Assembly (NCBI GenBank): GCA_964035575.1
Contig: OZ037871.1
Location: forward strand, 186,001 to 250,000
Direction: 5' to 3'
Source: Rhynchopus sp. YZ270_cl-10
Lineage: Eukaryota > Euglenozoa > Diplonemea > Diplonemida > Diplonemidae
DNA length: 64,000 bases
The notes under the pieces were generated by a model. The model had not been told where the DNA came from, did not search any database, and saw nothing but the letters and a program-made list of their open reading frames with translations. Shown here in pieces: positions 1-12,872 of this stretch. The position numbers and the translations under genes are program-made. Position 1 is the stretch's first letter; the number at the start of each line of letters is the position of its first letter.

Positions 1-420
1 AACAATCAACCACTTCCGCAAGAAGAAAAAAAATAAAACAATTTTGATATCGTGATAACAAGGTCTCACAGGAACAACAATCGCTAGCACAGAAAAGAAA
101 GAAACTTTGAGGTGAAACGAAGCCTCAAGCATTGCTCTGAGGTCGCTCACAGAGATGCGTGGCTGTGTCCCTGGACCATATAAAATGTGAAAATATGCAA
201 CAAAGCGGGGTTGAGGGAGACGGGTGGTGGGAGTGGATGTGTCTCTTTGTCTCTGAACAACACTTCTGTCAAGACAACGACAGACGAAGCCGTTCCAGCG
301 CCTATGCCATAGGTAACAGAGTGTGGGGTGTCAAGTTCAGAGAGGCAAAGACACACGGGGAACCAGAAAAAACCTAAATAAAAAAAACTTGGTAGAACGA
401 TGCTAAGAGCATCTTGTTCA
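1..420. other. Non-coding left edge
   Basis: No convincing gene is visible on either strand. Around 113-153 there is a diverged copy of a short hairpin motif (core GAAGCCTC) that recurs in spacers throughout the window. The rest is A-rich spacer leading into the transposon. Confidence 0.5.
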
Positions 421-422
421 TA

Positions 423-460
423 CAGTGTGACACAGAATTAATGGCCGATGAAGACATTTT
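423..460 (+). repeat. Left terminal inverted repeat of the Tc1/mariner element
   Basis: This 38-bp end starts CAGTGTGACACAG and is preceded by TA. It pairs with 1789-1826 with one mismatch (GAAGAC against GACGAC). Confidence 0.93.
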
Positions 461-554
461 ATAAAAAAACGGCAAATTTTGACAAGGACATATTCAAAAC
501 ACCCCCAAAACATAAAATATTTACGCCCAGGAACACAATAAAAGCAAAAATATA

Positions 555-1580
555 ATGGTTAAGGGTAAAGTGAACACTGAGGCCACGAGGGAAGGGTTGC
601 GCCTACAGGCAGCGTCGCTAGTCGTTGTTGGCGGTAAGAGCCATGATGAGGTGGCGGAGTTGCTGAACGTTGCGAAGAGGAGTTTGGGTAGGTGGGTGAA
701 GGAGTACCGCGCTGGAGAGCGGAATTTTTCGGACAAGCCAGGGAGGGGACGCAAGAGATCGGCCACCACCGACACCGTTAAGAATAGGGTGGTTAGACAC
801 ATGCGGGGCAAGCGGTTTCAGTCTTGCAGGAAAGTAGCGTCGCGACTACAGATTTCGAGGGAGAGTGTCCGCAGGTGCCTGAAGGAGAAGGGGCTGAAGC
901 CCGTTCAAACGAAGAGCAAACCAAAGCTCTCGGAAAAGAACATCACTGCCCGGATAGAGTTTGCTGAAACGCATCGAAACACCGACTGGTCAAAGGTGAT
1001 GTTCACCGATGAAAAAGACTTTTGGCTTTTTTCTCGGGTGAGCAAGAAGAACGATGTTGTCTGGGTTGCAGATGGTGATGAGCCGCCCCCAACCGTTGAT
1101 AAGGTCAGGGCTACGCAGAAGGTTCACGTCTGGGGAGGAATCACCACCAGAGGTAAGACGAAGCTCTATTTCTATGACGGTGCTCTCAATGCAGAGAAGT
1201 ACCGTACGCTCGTCTTACAGAAAGCGCTCAAAGAAATAAAAGAACTCCTGCCTGACAGTAGCTACACGTTTCAGCAGGATGGGGCACCCTGCCACACTGC
1301 GAACGTTACTCAAGCATTCCTCTCCTCCCAACCTTTCTCGTTCCTCCCTAAAGCTGACTGGCCAGGCAACTCCCCTGATCTCAATCCTATTGAGAACCTG
1401 TGGGCCAAGCTGCAGACTGCAGTCAACGAACGGGAGCCCAAAGACGTGTCAGCACTTAAACGTGCCATCAACAAGGAATGGTCCAAGATGGACAATAGCT
1501 TCGTTGCACGCTACATCATGTCAATGCCACGACGCCTAGACGCAGTTCGCAATTCCAACGGAATGCACACAAAATACTAA
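555..1580 (+). CDS. Tc1/mariner transposase, DD37E spacing
   Basis: This 341-residue protein would cut and rejoin the ends of its own element. Residues 1-55 form a first helix-turn-helix (SHDEVAELLNVAKRSLGRW) and 75-115 a second. They are joined by a GRPR-like basic hook, KPGRGRKR (61-68). The catalytic triad is visible: D152 in FTDEKDFW, D242 in QQDGAPCH and E280 in SPDLNPIENLW. That leaves 37 residues between the second and third acids, so DD37E rather than the DD34E of classic Tc1. Length is normal for the family and there are no internal stops. The ATG lies 95 bp inside the left repeat. Family identity is certain. The DD37E subfamily is inferred from spacing alone. Activity is not shown. 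Confidence 0.95.
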   Translation: MVKGKVNTEATREGLRLQAASLVVVGGKSHDEVAELLNVAKRSLGRWVKEYRAGERNFSDKPGRGRKRSATTDTVKNRVVRHMRGKRFQSCRKVASRLQISRESVRRCLKEKGLKPVQTKSKPKLSEKNITARIEFAETHRNTDWSKVMFTDEKDFWLFSRVSKKNDVVWVADGDEPPPTVDKVRATQKVHVWGGITTRGKTKLYFYDGALNAEKYRTLVLQKALKEIKELLPDSSYTFQQDGAPCHTANVTQAFLSSQPFSFLPKADWPGNSPDLNPIENLWAKLQTAVNEREPKDVSALKRAINKEWSKMDNSFVARYIMSMPRRLDAVRNSNGMHTKY

Positions 1581-1788
1581 TGCATGCTCTATTTATTTTT
1601 GTGCACCCACTCGTTTGTACTGCTACACTGTATTTTTTTTTTTTACACATACACCCTTTTTTACCAAAAAGGGATATTTCCATGTTAATATTTTCCCCAC
1701 ACACACACTTTTCATACACGGCCAGTTGAAAATGCAATGAAATGAGTCAAATTTTGCCTATTTTTTAGAATAATATAACAATTTTTAC

Positions 1789-1826
1789 AAAATGTCGTCA
1801 TCGGCCATTAATTCTGTGTCACACTG
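1789..1826 (-). repeat. Right terminal inverted repeat of the Tc1/mariner element
   Basis: Mirror of 423-460 with one mismatch, followed by the duplicated TA at 1827-1828. Confidence 0.93.
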
Positions 1827-1979
1827 TATATAAAGTTGTCTTGGCAAGAGAACACAAGTCTCGAGTGCTTCATCACCTAGGGGGGTAAACATAGAACGCT
1901 GAACGAGACTCGGAACACGTCTTTTGAATCATATTCAAAGGGTCGCAAGGTGCCGATTGTGTCTCGTATTCTGCATCAA

Positions 1980-4900
1980 TCACATGTCACGTTCCATCAG
2001 AACACCACCAGTGCCGTTCTGCAGGTTCGGGTTCACAAACGTTGTGGCAAGAGTGTAGAAACCGCACACTTCGTGCGAGGTGGCCTGCTTGTGGTAGTGG
2101 AACCCGACGCAGGCAAAGTCCACAAGACACTTGTCCTGGCAGTACTGCAGCGGCCCTGCAGCACCATACAGAATGTTGCCACCTCCATCGACAAGGTCCG
2201 TCATTGAGTAGGGCACGTCCTTCACGTGGTCCACAGGGGTACTCAATCCAGCCATTCACAGCAGGCAGAGGTGTTGGGTCACATGGAGTGGGTGTCGGTG
2301 GTACGGTCACCTCACGTTCCATCAGAACACCACCAGTGCCGTTCTGCAGGTTCGGGTTCACAAATGTCGTGATGGAGGTGTAGAAAGCACACACTTCATG
2401 TCCATTGGCGTGCTTGTGGTGGTGGAATCCGACACACTCGGCATCAGACAAGCAAACGCCCTGGCAGTACGGCAGAGGGCCGGCAGCATCGTACAAGGCA
2501 ACACCAGCACCGTTGATCAGGTCTTGCTGTGAGTACGGCACGTCCTTCACGTGGTCCACACAGGGGTACTCAATCCAGCCTTTCACAGCAGGCAGAGGTG
2601 TTGGGTCACATGTGGGAGTGTGCACTGGCACGGGTGCCGCTGTTGGTGCCGACGTTGGTGGACACGTGTGGGCAGCATCGCAAACAGCATTGGCCACAAA
2701 CAGGTTGCAGTGGAAACGTGTGGTGGCAAGCTGAAGCTTTGCCCCTGCAGACAGAACCTGCCCAAACACCTCAGAGTCAACAACACTCACAGACACATAG
2801 CTGTCCTGTGTCAGGAGTGTGCCGGGCAGCGACACGTTCACAAGGTTCAGGTGGTTGCTGTGGTGGCCGTACTGAAGACTTGCGAAGGTGTGGCTGAGCT
2901 GCCCCCAGGCAAGGTGGTGCCACGGGTACGTGTGCCAGCTGTGATGGTGGCAGTCTGCGTGCCTGCTGCTGCTGCTGCACAGCTGCTTCATGTTGAAGAG
3001 CACAAAGTCAGGCCCCAGGCTCTCCCCCTCGAACAGCGTGTCGCGCAGCGTGTCCTCGTCCCCACTCATGCCTTCGTACACAACGTTCACAAACACAAAC
3101 CCGCCTGCACGCACACGCATGAAGGGCTTCTGCACAGGTGTGTCCTTCCCGACCCCGTGCTCCCACCACGGCTTCCCGTCCCACCACGACCGCTGCTCCA
3201 CCTCCTGCTTCACCAGCCACGTGTCCAGGTCAATTGTGAAGAAGTTGTACACCTGTCCCTCCCCCACCAGGGTCAGGTTGTCAGCGTCATCCACCACTGC
3301 CTCCGCAAGCGGCGCAGTCGTGTTCACCACAACACTGCACGACGTCGTCAGCTCAGGGCGCACACACTCCACAAGCTTCGGCCCCGTGCACAGGTTCTCG
3401 GGCAGCATCAGCAGCGAGTCTGAGAACTCAGCAAGCTCGTCCACCACGTCTGTGAGGTTTGCCACCGCAGCCCCGCACTGCTCCGCGTTGTCTGCAAGTG
3501 TCGCAGCGTGCTCGGGACGCGCAGCTGTCGCAGGTCCGAACACAGACCGCCTCAGCACAACGTCGCCCTGTGTCCCCACAGCACCGCTCGCGGCAGCCAC
3601 ATCCACCGCCTCCACGTCTCCGACAGAGAACACTTTGAACCCAGACGCGTGCCCCATCACACCTGTACTGTCCTCATCCGCACCAGCACCACCACCACTA
3701 CGCGGGTGCTCAATGCGGATCGTCTGCCTCCAGCTGTCCGCATACCCACACCTGTCCTCTGTCGTCCACGTGCGCTCCACCACCGCAAGCCCGTCCGTGC
3801 AGCCCGCAGCACCCGCAGCGCTGAAGGCCACCGTGTCGGCAAAGGTCAGGTTGATGCGGTACGACGTCAGGTTCAGTGCCGCCATGTCTGCGTGCGTCGC
3901 CACGTCCACAACCGTCGGCACACCGGCCACCGACGGGCCGTAGTCGTTCAGGAACGCCACCGCCACCTCCGCTGCCGGCGTCGAGGCGAACTGCGGTGCA
4001 AACACGTCGTGCACGGTGATCACCTGCACACGCTCACGTGTCAGGCTTGCAGGGTAGTCGTCCCCTGTCCCGCAGTCCTGGTAGTGTGGCTGCACCTTCC
4101 AGACCCTGTTGATCGTCCACACACCACACGCCACCAGCACCGGTGCCTCGTCGCGATGCCAGATGTGGAACGGTGTTGCGCAGTACGCCTCCCCTGTCGG
4201 GTACCCAAGGCCACCCGCCACGTCGTACGCGTCAAGCGTGCTGTTCGTGTACGTCGTTGCGTCGGGCGGGAAGGTCGCAAACTCAGGGCGCACCTGGTGC
4301 ACAGCAACGTCCACTACACCAATGGCCGAGAGACGCCTGCACCCATGCGCATCCCATGCGTCGCACTCAGGCTCCTCCGCCTGCTGCAGGCCGTCCAGCG
4401 CGTCGTACTCACCTGCCGTCGACACAAGCTTCCCTGCATCACACACAGAAGGGAGCTGGTCCACACCTGCCGCGTAGGCGAGCAGCCCCGCCCCAGCGTC
4501 CCACACCTGTGTCGAGGTCAGCGCTGCCGGCGGGTGCTGCAGCATCACCTCCTGTGTGAAGGTTGCCTCATTCCCGCAGCGGTCGCCCGCCGTCCACGTG
4601 CGGTGCAGTGTCGCCAGCCCACGCTCCGGCACGTCCCCTCCACAACAGCGTCCATCCACGGCCGCACCACAGTGTCCTCCGAGGTCAGGTACGTCGGGTG
4701 CGACACCCCGATCCCAAGCGCCACCATGTCTGCGTGCGGTGTCTCTGCTGCACGTGGCACAGGGTGTGCCGCACGCCAGTTCTCAAAGAACGGCACCACC
4801 ACAGCTGCGTCAGGTGTGTGCGTCCACACGGGTGCCTCCAGGTCCTCCACATGGATGTGCTGCAGGTGCGTCAGCGGCACACACCCGGGTGGCGTCGGCA

Positions 4901-7900
4901 CGCCTGTCGGTGCGAGCGTCCACTCTCGCTGCACCGTCCACTGTCCACAGACCCCGTCGTCTGCACTTGCTGTGTCTGCGTAGGTCACTGCAAGCGGTGT
5001 TGCGCAGGCACCACCCTGCACAGCTGCACCCCCAGCGCTTGCAGGGGCCAGCGCACTCGTCGTGTGCACAGTGACGTCCGCCGTCGGTGTGAGCGCGAAC
5101 TGCGGCACCACCGTCACCAGCTGTGACACAACGCTGCTCCCGACACCCCCGCACGCAGCACGGTGGAAGGCCTGCCACGAGACTGTCTCGTAACGCGACC
5201 CGCAGAGGCTTGGCACCAGCGGGTCTGGGTTCGAGGTTGCTGCTGTTCCCACAATGCGCACCGTCACAGGCCCGCATACATCCACCTTCGAGGTCACATG
5301 CGGCTTCGTGTGCACCTGCATCTCCCCACACCCAAACGTCTGTGGCACGGCAGGGCCCAGCTCAGGCTCAGGGAACACAATCGTGAGACGCTGCGTCAAC
5401 GTCAGTGGGCCGAGGCCAGAGACCCCGCACTGCGCAGCAGACACCACCCAGGTCCGTGTCACGGGGCCCACGACGGGGTCGTCCAGCACGTCCGTGTGCG
5501 AGAGGTCGTATGTGTACCGCAGCCCCTTGGACGCTTGCGCAGCGGTGTACGTCGGCTGCACGGCAGTGAGCAGGGGGGGCGCAGTGAACTGTGCTGCAGG
5601 TGTTGTCCTGTGGTCGTAGAGCAGTGTGATGCTCGGGACTGCCACTGTCGGCGTGAACCAGGACAGGTCGTTCGCAACCACAACCTCCTGTGTGTAGCGC
5701 AGCTGCGTGGGTGTGCGGCAGAACCCACCCTCCGCCGTGGTCACCGCCGCAAACCAGGTTCTTGTGTACCGCCACTCGCACGTCCCCGCGACCAGCGCTG
5801 CAGCCGACTCCTCCATCCACACCCGGTGTGCAAGCGTCTTCCTGTACGTCCCCACCGCCAGATGCGAGTGTGCCTCCGGTGCAGTGGCCGCCACGTCCGC
5901 AAACCCTGCCATTGTGAAGTCGACACGTGCCGGCGGCGTCGACACCCACCCGGTTGCGTCTGTGTAGGCAGGGCCGACAACCACAAACTGGTCGACCCAC
6001 GCAGTCTGCCCGCAGGTGTCCGACACCGTCCACACCACCTTCAGGTAGAGCGACCCGCATGGTGGGCGTCCCGACACGGCAAACGCTGGCACCTCTTCGA
6101 TGGTGTGCGTCTTCGCCACAGGCCCGCACCGTGCCACGTCGTGTGTGATCACCAGCTTTGCCTCCGTCGCTGCGACCATGGTGGCCGCAGAGGCAGCACC
6201 ACTCAGCTCGTCGGGACTGCCTGCTGTGAGGATCGACACCTTGTTCCCATCCACAGCCACCGTGACAACCTGTGGCGGCGTCTCTGCAGCCGCCTCTGCA
6301 ACAATCGTGTCCAGCTCGGCAGCAGTGTCCGTCACAATCGTCTCCACCGTTGCAATCAGCGTCGTGTGGTGCGCAGGCAGACTGTCCTTCAGATCCTGCA
6401 ACACCGCCTTCCCCTTGTGCACCACGTCCCACATCTTCTCCGTGATCGCCTGCTCTGCCGCAAGCAACGTCCCCTCCAGGTCCTCCCAGTGGTTCAGGTC
6501 CAGCACTCCCGCCACAGACACCATCTCCCCGAGAAGCTCCCCCTGGTCCGTCAACGTGCGCACCTCCGCCTGCAGGCCGAGGTTCTCTGCAGGGCCAAAC
6601 GAGTTGATGATTGCCTGCACCGACGCGTCTCTGTGTGCCGCTCCTGCCGTCGAGTGCCCCATAGTCGTGTTAAACCACTTCGGCACATGCTTCGGCACAA
6701 ACTGGCTCGTGTCCGGGTCTGCACTCTCCCCAAGGGCAACAAGGTCGCCACTCTTCCCCTGTGCGTCGAGCACGGACTGCTGCATGCGCCGCTTGTCGTC
6801 TACCATCGCCTTCGCCGCGTCGTACATCCCCTTGTAGCGTGTCGCGTCCGCAGCAACGCAGTCCATCCAGTTCATGTTGTTGGGGTTCGCGCCCTGTGGG
6901 GAGGTCAGCACCAACCAGTCGTTGTCGTCCTTCCCGTCGTCCTGTTCCACCTGGCAGCCGTAGATTGTGTCCACCGTCACACCGTGGCAGAAGGAGGCAG
7001 GGAAGTTCCCTCCTGGAAGCACGAAGTAGCTGTTCAGGTTGTAATGGTTGTGACGCAGCTGTGCGTAGTCCGAGGTGTGCTGGTACGCCGCCAGGTTGAT
7101 GTACCTTGTGTGCATGCGGTGCGACTCCATCTGGTCAAGCAGATACTCGGGGTCCAGATCCTGGTCCCCAAGGGCCTCCGCAGTGAAGTAGTAGAGGATC
7201 GAGTACAGCGACTGTTCGTTGATACGACGCTGCTTGCATGCGGCGCGCTGTGCAGGTGTGTTGTACACCTCCTTCTTCCCAAACAGGCCGCCAATGAAGT
7301 TCCCGACAGCAGCAAACGCCTTCCCGATGGCCTTCCCCACAGCCACAATCGCCTTCCCAACCGCCTTCGCAGCCTTCGCAAGGTTCTCAAACAGAACAAA
7401 CTCAAAGGAAAAGCTGAGGCTGAAGCTGTCGCTCCCCGTCTGCGACACAGCCGTGCACCCGACGTTCATGACAGGTGTCTTCACTGTAGCGGTGAACGAG
7501 GCCTCATGGTCGTTGATCGCCACATCCACAGACAGCCTCAGGAAGTACATGAACGACACATCTGCCTTCAGGACAAACCCCACAGCGTCGTTGCTCTTGA
7601 CCACAATGTCGTTGATTTTGACAACACCGACTCTGAAGTCGTGGATCGCAATGCTGAAGTCGTTCCGCACAAAGGAGATGCTCACGTCCACCTTGGGCTT
7701 GATGAAGTTGAAGAAGCTCACCTCTGTGTGGAATTCAATGCCTTCCGAGTTCACTGTTGCGTCCAGCGAGGCGCTCATCGGAAGCATCTGTACAGAGAGC
7801 GCACCCTTGAGCTTGAAGCTTGGTGCGTCTGTGATCTCAAGCAGCACGTCCTTGATTTCGAACAGCCCAAACAAGGTCATGTCCTGCAGCGTTGCACGCA

Positions 7901-10900
7901 GGAAGAACTCCGACGGGCCCACCCGCAGGTCCAAACCAAACTTCATCCCAAACCAGAAGTTCAGCTGCCCCCTGATTGTCAGCCCCTCAGACGCCTTGTA
8001 GCGCAGCAGTGCAAAGCAGTCCTCGTTGTTCTGGTCCGGACACACCAGCCCAGGCTTCTCAAGGTACTGGATCCCAAGGTCACGCAGGATAGACGGCATC
8101 GGGATCGACTGCAGTACTGTGATCCAGTCCCCAGCCACGTCCCACATCCCCCCCAGCGTCAACGAGTTGATCTTCAGCTCCACAAGGTTGTTCTGCGGTG
8201 CAGACGTGTAGATCTCCAGCCGCCCCTCAGCACGGATGCACCGTGTGCTTGTCGCCACCGCACAGTTGTCCATGGTCCCAAGCTCCAGCTTCCCCGCCAG
8301 CTTCACCTCGTCCACACGCCGCGTCCGCAGCTCCACCTTGATGGCCACCAGCACGTCCGAGACATGCAGAATCGGCACCCCAAACAGCTTCGTCAGCTTC
8401 CCCTGCATCTCCAGCGACCCAGCAAGCATCACATCCTGTCCACTCATCTCAATACCAAGCTCCCCGATGATGTATACAATCTGCTTCTGTGCCTGCGGCT
8501 TGCTGCAGTCGTGGATGCAGATCATCAGCGGCAGCGACGCTTGCACACCGACCCCGCCGCCCAAGTACCCGGCGCTGATCGACAGGCCCTTGCCTTCGGG
8601 GCTGCGCATCGCAAAGTTGCTGTCCTCACTGTCGGCCTCCCATGTCAGCGCACCGACGGCAGAGACCTCGCCCCGGTTGTTGCGTGCGCCTTCCAACGAG
8701 AGTTTTGCCTCACCACCGAAGAGGGGCACACTCATGGGCGTCGTCGTCGCCACAGACACCGCCACCCCGCCGTCCTCAATCGCAACCGACACCACCGCAC
8801 CTGACAGACCCAGGTCTCCAAGGCCGGGGAATTCATCAGGGAAGGTGTCCCCCGTGACTGCAGCGTACATCCCCGCCAGTGTCATGTGTGTCACCTCCCC
8901 AGACGCAGACACAGAAAACGTGGCAGGGTTCGTTGTTTTCGTCAGCGTTGCCTGCAGGTTGCTCAGGGTCGGTGTGTCCGCACCGCTGCCACCTCGGGCA
9001 GGCGCGTACAGTGCACCCACCAGGTCGCGCACCTTCACCGCCCCGTCCACGCCCCCCGTCAGCGAGTACCCGTCTGCCTTCGAGTACGCCCCCTCCAACG
9101 TCAACCCCACAGTGTCCGTCACCTGCAGAGCCCCCGCCGCAGTCAGCGCCACCGACCCTGCCCCGCCGCCCCTCGGGAACGTCACCGACAAGGCCAGGGT
9201 GTCCACAGTCAGCTCCCCAATCGCAACGTCTGCCGCAGTCCCAACAAAGCTGATCTCCTCAGGTGTGATCGTGATGACCAGGTCCACCGCAACCCCCTCC
9301 AGCGTCGCAGCACCGTGCACAGTCACCCCCTTCGTGCAGCGTGCGTCATTCTCAAACGTGCACACAGACAGCTCCAGCGTCGTCAGCGTCAGGTCCGGCA
9401 TGTCGCTCGGCACTGTGAACACGCTCCCGCCAGTAAGCTCCGCACCAAGCGCCACAATGTCCTCAAGCGTGACGTCGCTGATCCCTGCCTGCAGGAAGAC
9501 ACTCCCGGCCTCATACTCACCCTCAACCCACACCGACACAGAGGACAGGTCCAACGATGCCGACAGCTGCACCACAGCAGGCACACCGCCCCCAAGCGAG
9601 AACGCAAGATGCGCCTTCCGCAGCACAATCGTGTCCGTCACCGCAAAGTCTGCCACTGTCGTCGACACACTCAGGCGGCTCTTGTCCATCTGCACGTGCA
9701 CTGCAACTGTCGCACCGCCCGGTGTGGCTGCCGTCCCCCACAGCTGCACACCCGACGAGCAGGACTGGCCGCTTGCAAAGATGTGTCCGTTAGGTGGGCA
9801 CACCGACATCCCAAACGACGTGATTGTCATGTCCGGCATCTCAGCAGGGATGCTCAGCCCTGTCGTGCCTGTCTGCGCCTCGAACCAGGCAGCGACGTCC
9901 GCCAGTTGTAGGTCGCACGTTGCCTCACCACGCAGCGCGACGCCGTCTGTGGTGGAGTACGCCCCTGACAGCTCGATGTTACACAGATCCAGTGACACCT
10001 GCATCTCCGCCTCTGTGAGCGGGAGGTCGAACTGCAATGCCGCCCGTGTGACAGTGACGTCGATGCCGAAGGGGTGCACCCAGTTCTCCACCACCGCACC
10101 AAAGTAGCCGCCACCACCGGCATGCGCACCGCCGTACACAGACAACGCCACCTCGTCTGCAGCAGACGTACCCCAGCGCAGGCGCCCATCCGCCTCGAAG
10201 GAGGGGCTCACGTCCTTCGTTGTGCCTGCCGTGAACACACCCAGTCTGAGCGTCACGGTGTCGAGCATCAGCGTCACACCGCCTGCAGACGACAACTGCA
10301 CTGCACTTGGCAGAGGCAGGGGTGCACGGAAACGCAGGTACGCGTCGAAGTTCAGCGAGTCCAGGCTGTACCACGTGGGCACCGCTGCCGTCACCGCAAA
10401 CGGTGTCGCGAAGCCCCCGACATGAGACACCAGCCCAGGCACAAAGGTGAACGCGTCCTCAAGCCCCACGGTGCAGGAGACGTACACCTCAGTCGTGCCC
10501 TCGGCGTCGCGCATCACCAGCAGACGCTGGTCCCCAAACGTCAGCCCAGGCAGCACAGGCAGGAGCGACTCTGTCCCCTGTGCTCGGAACGCCGCAAAGT
10601 AGTGCTCCCCAACCACAAGCGCGTGCAGTGTCAGCGCCACGTCGTTGCCCGAGGCCAGCGTCGCCACAGCTGCGCCCGTCTTCGCCTCAGCCACAGCAAA
10701 CGTTGTGTCCATCTCGGGGAACAGCTGCAGCATCGCAGTGTACTCAGACGCGAAGGTGTCCCTGTCCGCAGCCGTCAGCCCCGTCAGCGCCTTCAGGCCC
10801 AGTGCCGTCTGCAGGGACGTCGCGTCTGTCGACAGCACTGTCGCCTCTCGGTGGGTCATCATGGCGTCCTCGTCGGTTTTTGGGTTTTTGCTGCCCTCAT

Positions 10901-12872
10901 CATCTTCGTGAGGTCTTTTCACTGATCTACCCTTTCCGTACACGTGCCTGAAAAAGTTGTACACGTACACGTTCAACATGACAGCAGGGCGCAACGTACC
11001 CAACAACGTAAACTTCTGATATGCAAGTATCTCCCCCAACCCGAGCGAGCTGATAGTGTACTCTAGGGCCTCGGGGGCAAAGAGCTGACTACCCTCTTTT
11101 AGCTCTGTCTTAAGACTAGGACGAATGCCTTGGACAGCCCATTTGAAGCCCTTCGACAGCAGCGTCTCGAAGGTGATCATGTGTGAGTTCGTGTGTTTCG
11201 TCCCAAGCATCAGGTTCTGCGGGAAGTCAGTCCGCCTGCCAGCCAGGCTGTGTCCCACTCTGTGCAGCCACTCGTATTTTTGATTCAATGCTTTTCCACC
11301 CTCACTACAAGCTTCTGCCACTATTTTGGCCGACTTCCCCATTGTGATGTGGGTGTCGATCCTCTTCGCACCCTTCTTGCCGTCAAGCTTCAGATCCTTA
11401 ATGTGCTCCTCGCGTTTAGCCACAGATTCGACTTTGTTGTTGATATCCTGTACTGTGGGCTGGCAGTTGGCGAAGTTCATCACGTCTGGATCCTTTTTTT
11501 CTGAGAAGGGCGGTTTTTTGTACTTATCTGCGATGGTGTTCATCTGGTAGATTTCAAAGGACGGGCAGGTGAAGACCAACACCATACCCGTCTCCTCCAT
11601 CGGTCGTTCGTCGAGGTACTGAATCAGGTGCGTCTGATCACCTACACTCTTTTCAATGCTGTCCTTCATTGCTTCCTTGAATTTCTCCTTCTCCTCTTCT
11701 CCCACTTTGAGGTAGACCTCAATAGCGACGTCGGACGCAAAGCGCCCAAAGGGGTTGTACGACCCGCCAGACGCATCCGAAATGACCTCCTGTGGGAACT
11801 TGTCGAGGATGTCATTGTACTCGTCATTTGGGACTTTCAGTTGTAACATTTTCGTTTTACGATTCTCGATGTACGGAAGACTCCCGATATAGGGAATATC
11901 GAACAGGCCATCGGGGTGCCAATACATCGTTGGCCTCATGCCGTGAAGTGGTGCGAGTGAGAATTCTTCCTTTGCTATCCGCTTCTCTGCGAGCGCCGCA
12001 AGCGCCTGAAGGGAAATGAAGTGCTTCGTAGTCTTGAAGTAAATGTTCTGTGCAGTCGCAGCCTCGAAGAGAGGTGTCATGATGCGGTCAGGGTCCTCAG
12101 TCTCGACCATCTTTCTGAAGTCCAGATCCTCCCATGTCTCAATTGTAACGGTCTTCATGCTGTCACCGAACCGTGCATGAATCACACGTGCCTCATGATA
12201 ATCCCCTCCAGCCTTGAATACAATATCGATACTCTGTTCCAGATCAATTTTCTTCGTCACTGTAACGGTGACCTGTTGTGCTGACTGGGGGGGTGAGACT
12301 TTGAGGGACGCACCATTTTTAACTACGCTCACACTGAGCGTGTCTCCAACATGGGTTTCCCCACCAGCTTTTGCAATAGTAAAAACCACATCCCCCGGAT
12401 CCTGACCGCCCTTAAACGCAAAGTCCTCCCACGCAATTGTAACTTCCTCGTTATTGCGAAACGTATAGAAGAGTGTTTTGTAGAGGGAGTTGATGTCGTT
12501 GACATAGTCCTGTACAGCAGGTATTTTCAGGAGCGCCTCGTTCTCTTCAGTAGAACCTCCCTGCATGGCAGAAGGTGCAACGCACACACCGACGGAGGCT
12601 GCTCCAGCTCGTTCGTAGCAGTGGTGTTTCGTAAGATGAACCTTCTGAAGTGAGCCATCCTCAGCAGGATAAGGGACTGTCTTCCTGTACGACCGTCCGC
12701 ACACAGACTGGCACTGATCAAATTCCCACTTGCAGCCTCGAAGAAACGACGGAAATGTAGTAGAATTCTTCAAGCAATCGTCCTGAGATAAACCATTGCA
12801 TCCGTCGTTTGTTATACCACCACGCTTATAGCAATTGATTGCCACCGAAAGGCATGCAAGTAGCGGCAACAT
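1980..12872 (-). CDS. Giant secreted multidomain protein, copy 1 (two frameshifts)
   Basis: About 3,630 codons run leftward from a conserved start MLPLLACLSVAINC, a short signal peptide. Then come a Cys-rich segment to about residue 110, an unrecognised 550-residue domain, an acidic/basic linker, and a long beta-rich repetitive region (about 690-1820). Next is an Ala/Gly/Lys helix (AAKAVGKAIVAVGKAIG), then helical sequence, then many Ig/HYR-like repeats marked by RTWT..DRCG. The tail holds a His-rich cluster and two PAN/apple-like domains that copy 2 lacks. Compared with copy 2, a C is missing near 4630 (CTCCGG against CTCCCGG). Compared with the upstream PAN repeat, CA is missing near 2233. 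Either this copy is decaying or these are consensus errors in C-rich DNA. Secretion is well supported. The function is unknown, perhaps adhesion. There is no visible intron. Confidence 0.8.
1983..2620 (-). repeat. Two tandem PAN/apple-like domain units at the 3' end of copy 1
   Basis: Two units of about 320 bp encode near-identical domains with the pattern C-x3-C..C-x-GF..C-x-FY, for example CQGVCLSDAECVGFHHHKH. They are joined by a CDPTPLPAV-GWIEYPC linker. The second unit is read in another frame because of the 2-base deletion near 2233. The tandem giant gene copy has no equivalent. Confidence 0.75.

Larger units (their letters stand above)
423..1826 (+). mobile_element. Tc1/mariner-type DNA transposon, apparently complete
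   Basis: The element is 1,404 bp and is flanked on both sides by the TA target duplication of this superfamily (421-422 and 1827-1828). Its 38-bp terminal inverted repeats begin CAGTGTGACAC and differ at one position. A second, subterminal inverted pair (about 463-481 and 1746-1766) sits inside the ends at unequal distances, a layout known from several Tc1 subfamilies. A single uninterrupted transposase frame fills the middle. Near-identical ends plus an open frame suggest a young insertion. It lies only about 150 bp downstream of the damaged 3' end of the first giant gene. Confidence 0.93.

Noticed and set aside
5163-8804. Long plus-strand frame (1,213 codons) opposite giant gene copy 1, and similar frames opposite copy 2
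   Set aside because: They are antisense shadows of the GC-rich giant genes: rich in Arg, His and Cys, without domains. The minus-strand frame is far longer and conserved between copies.
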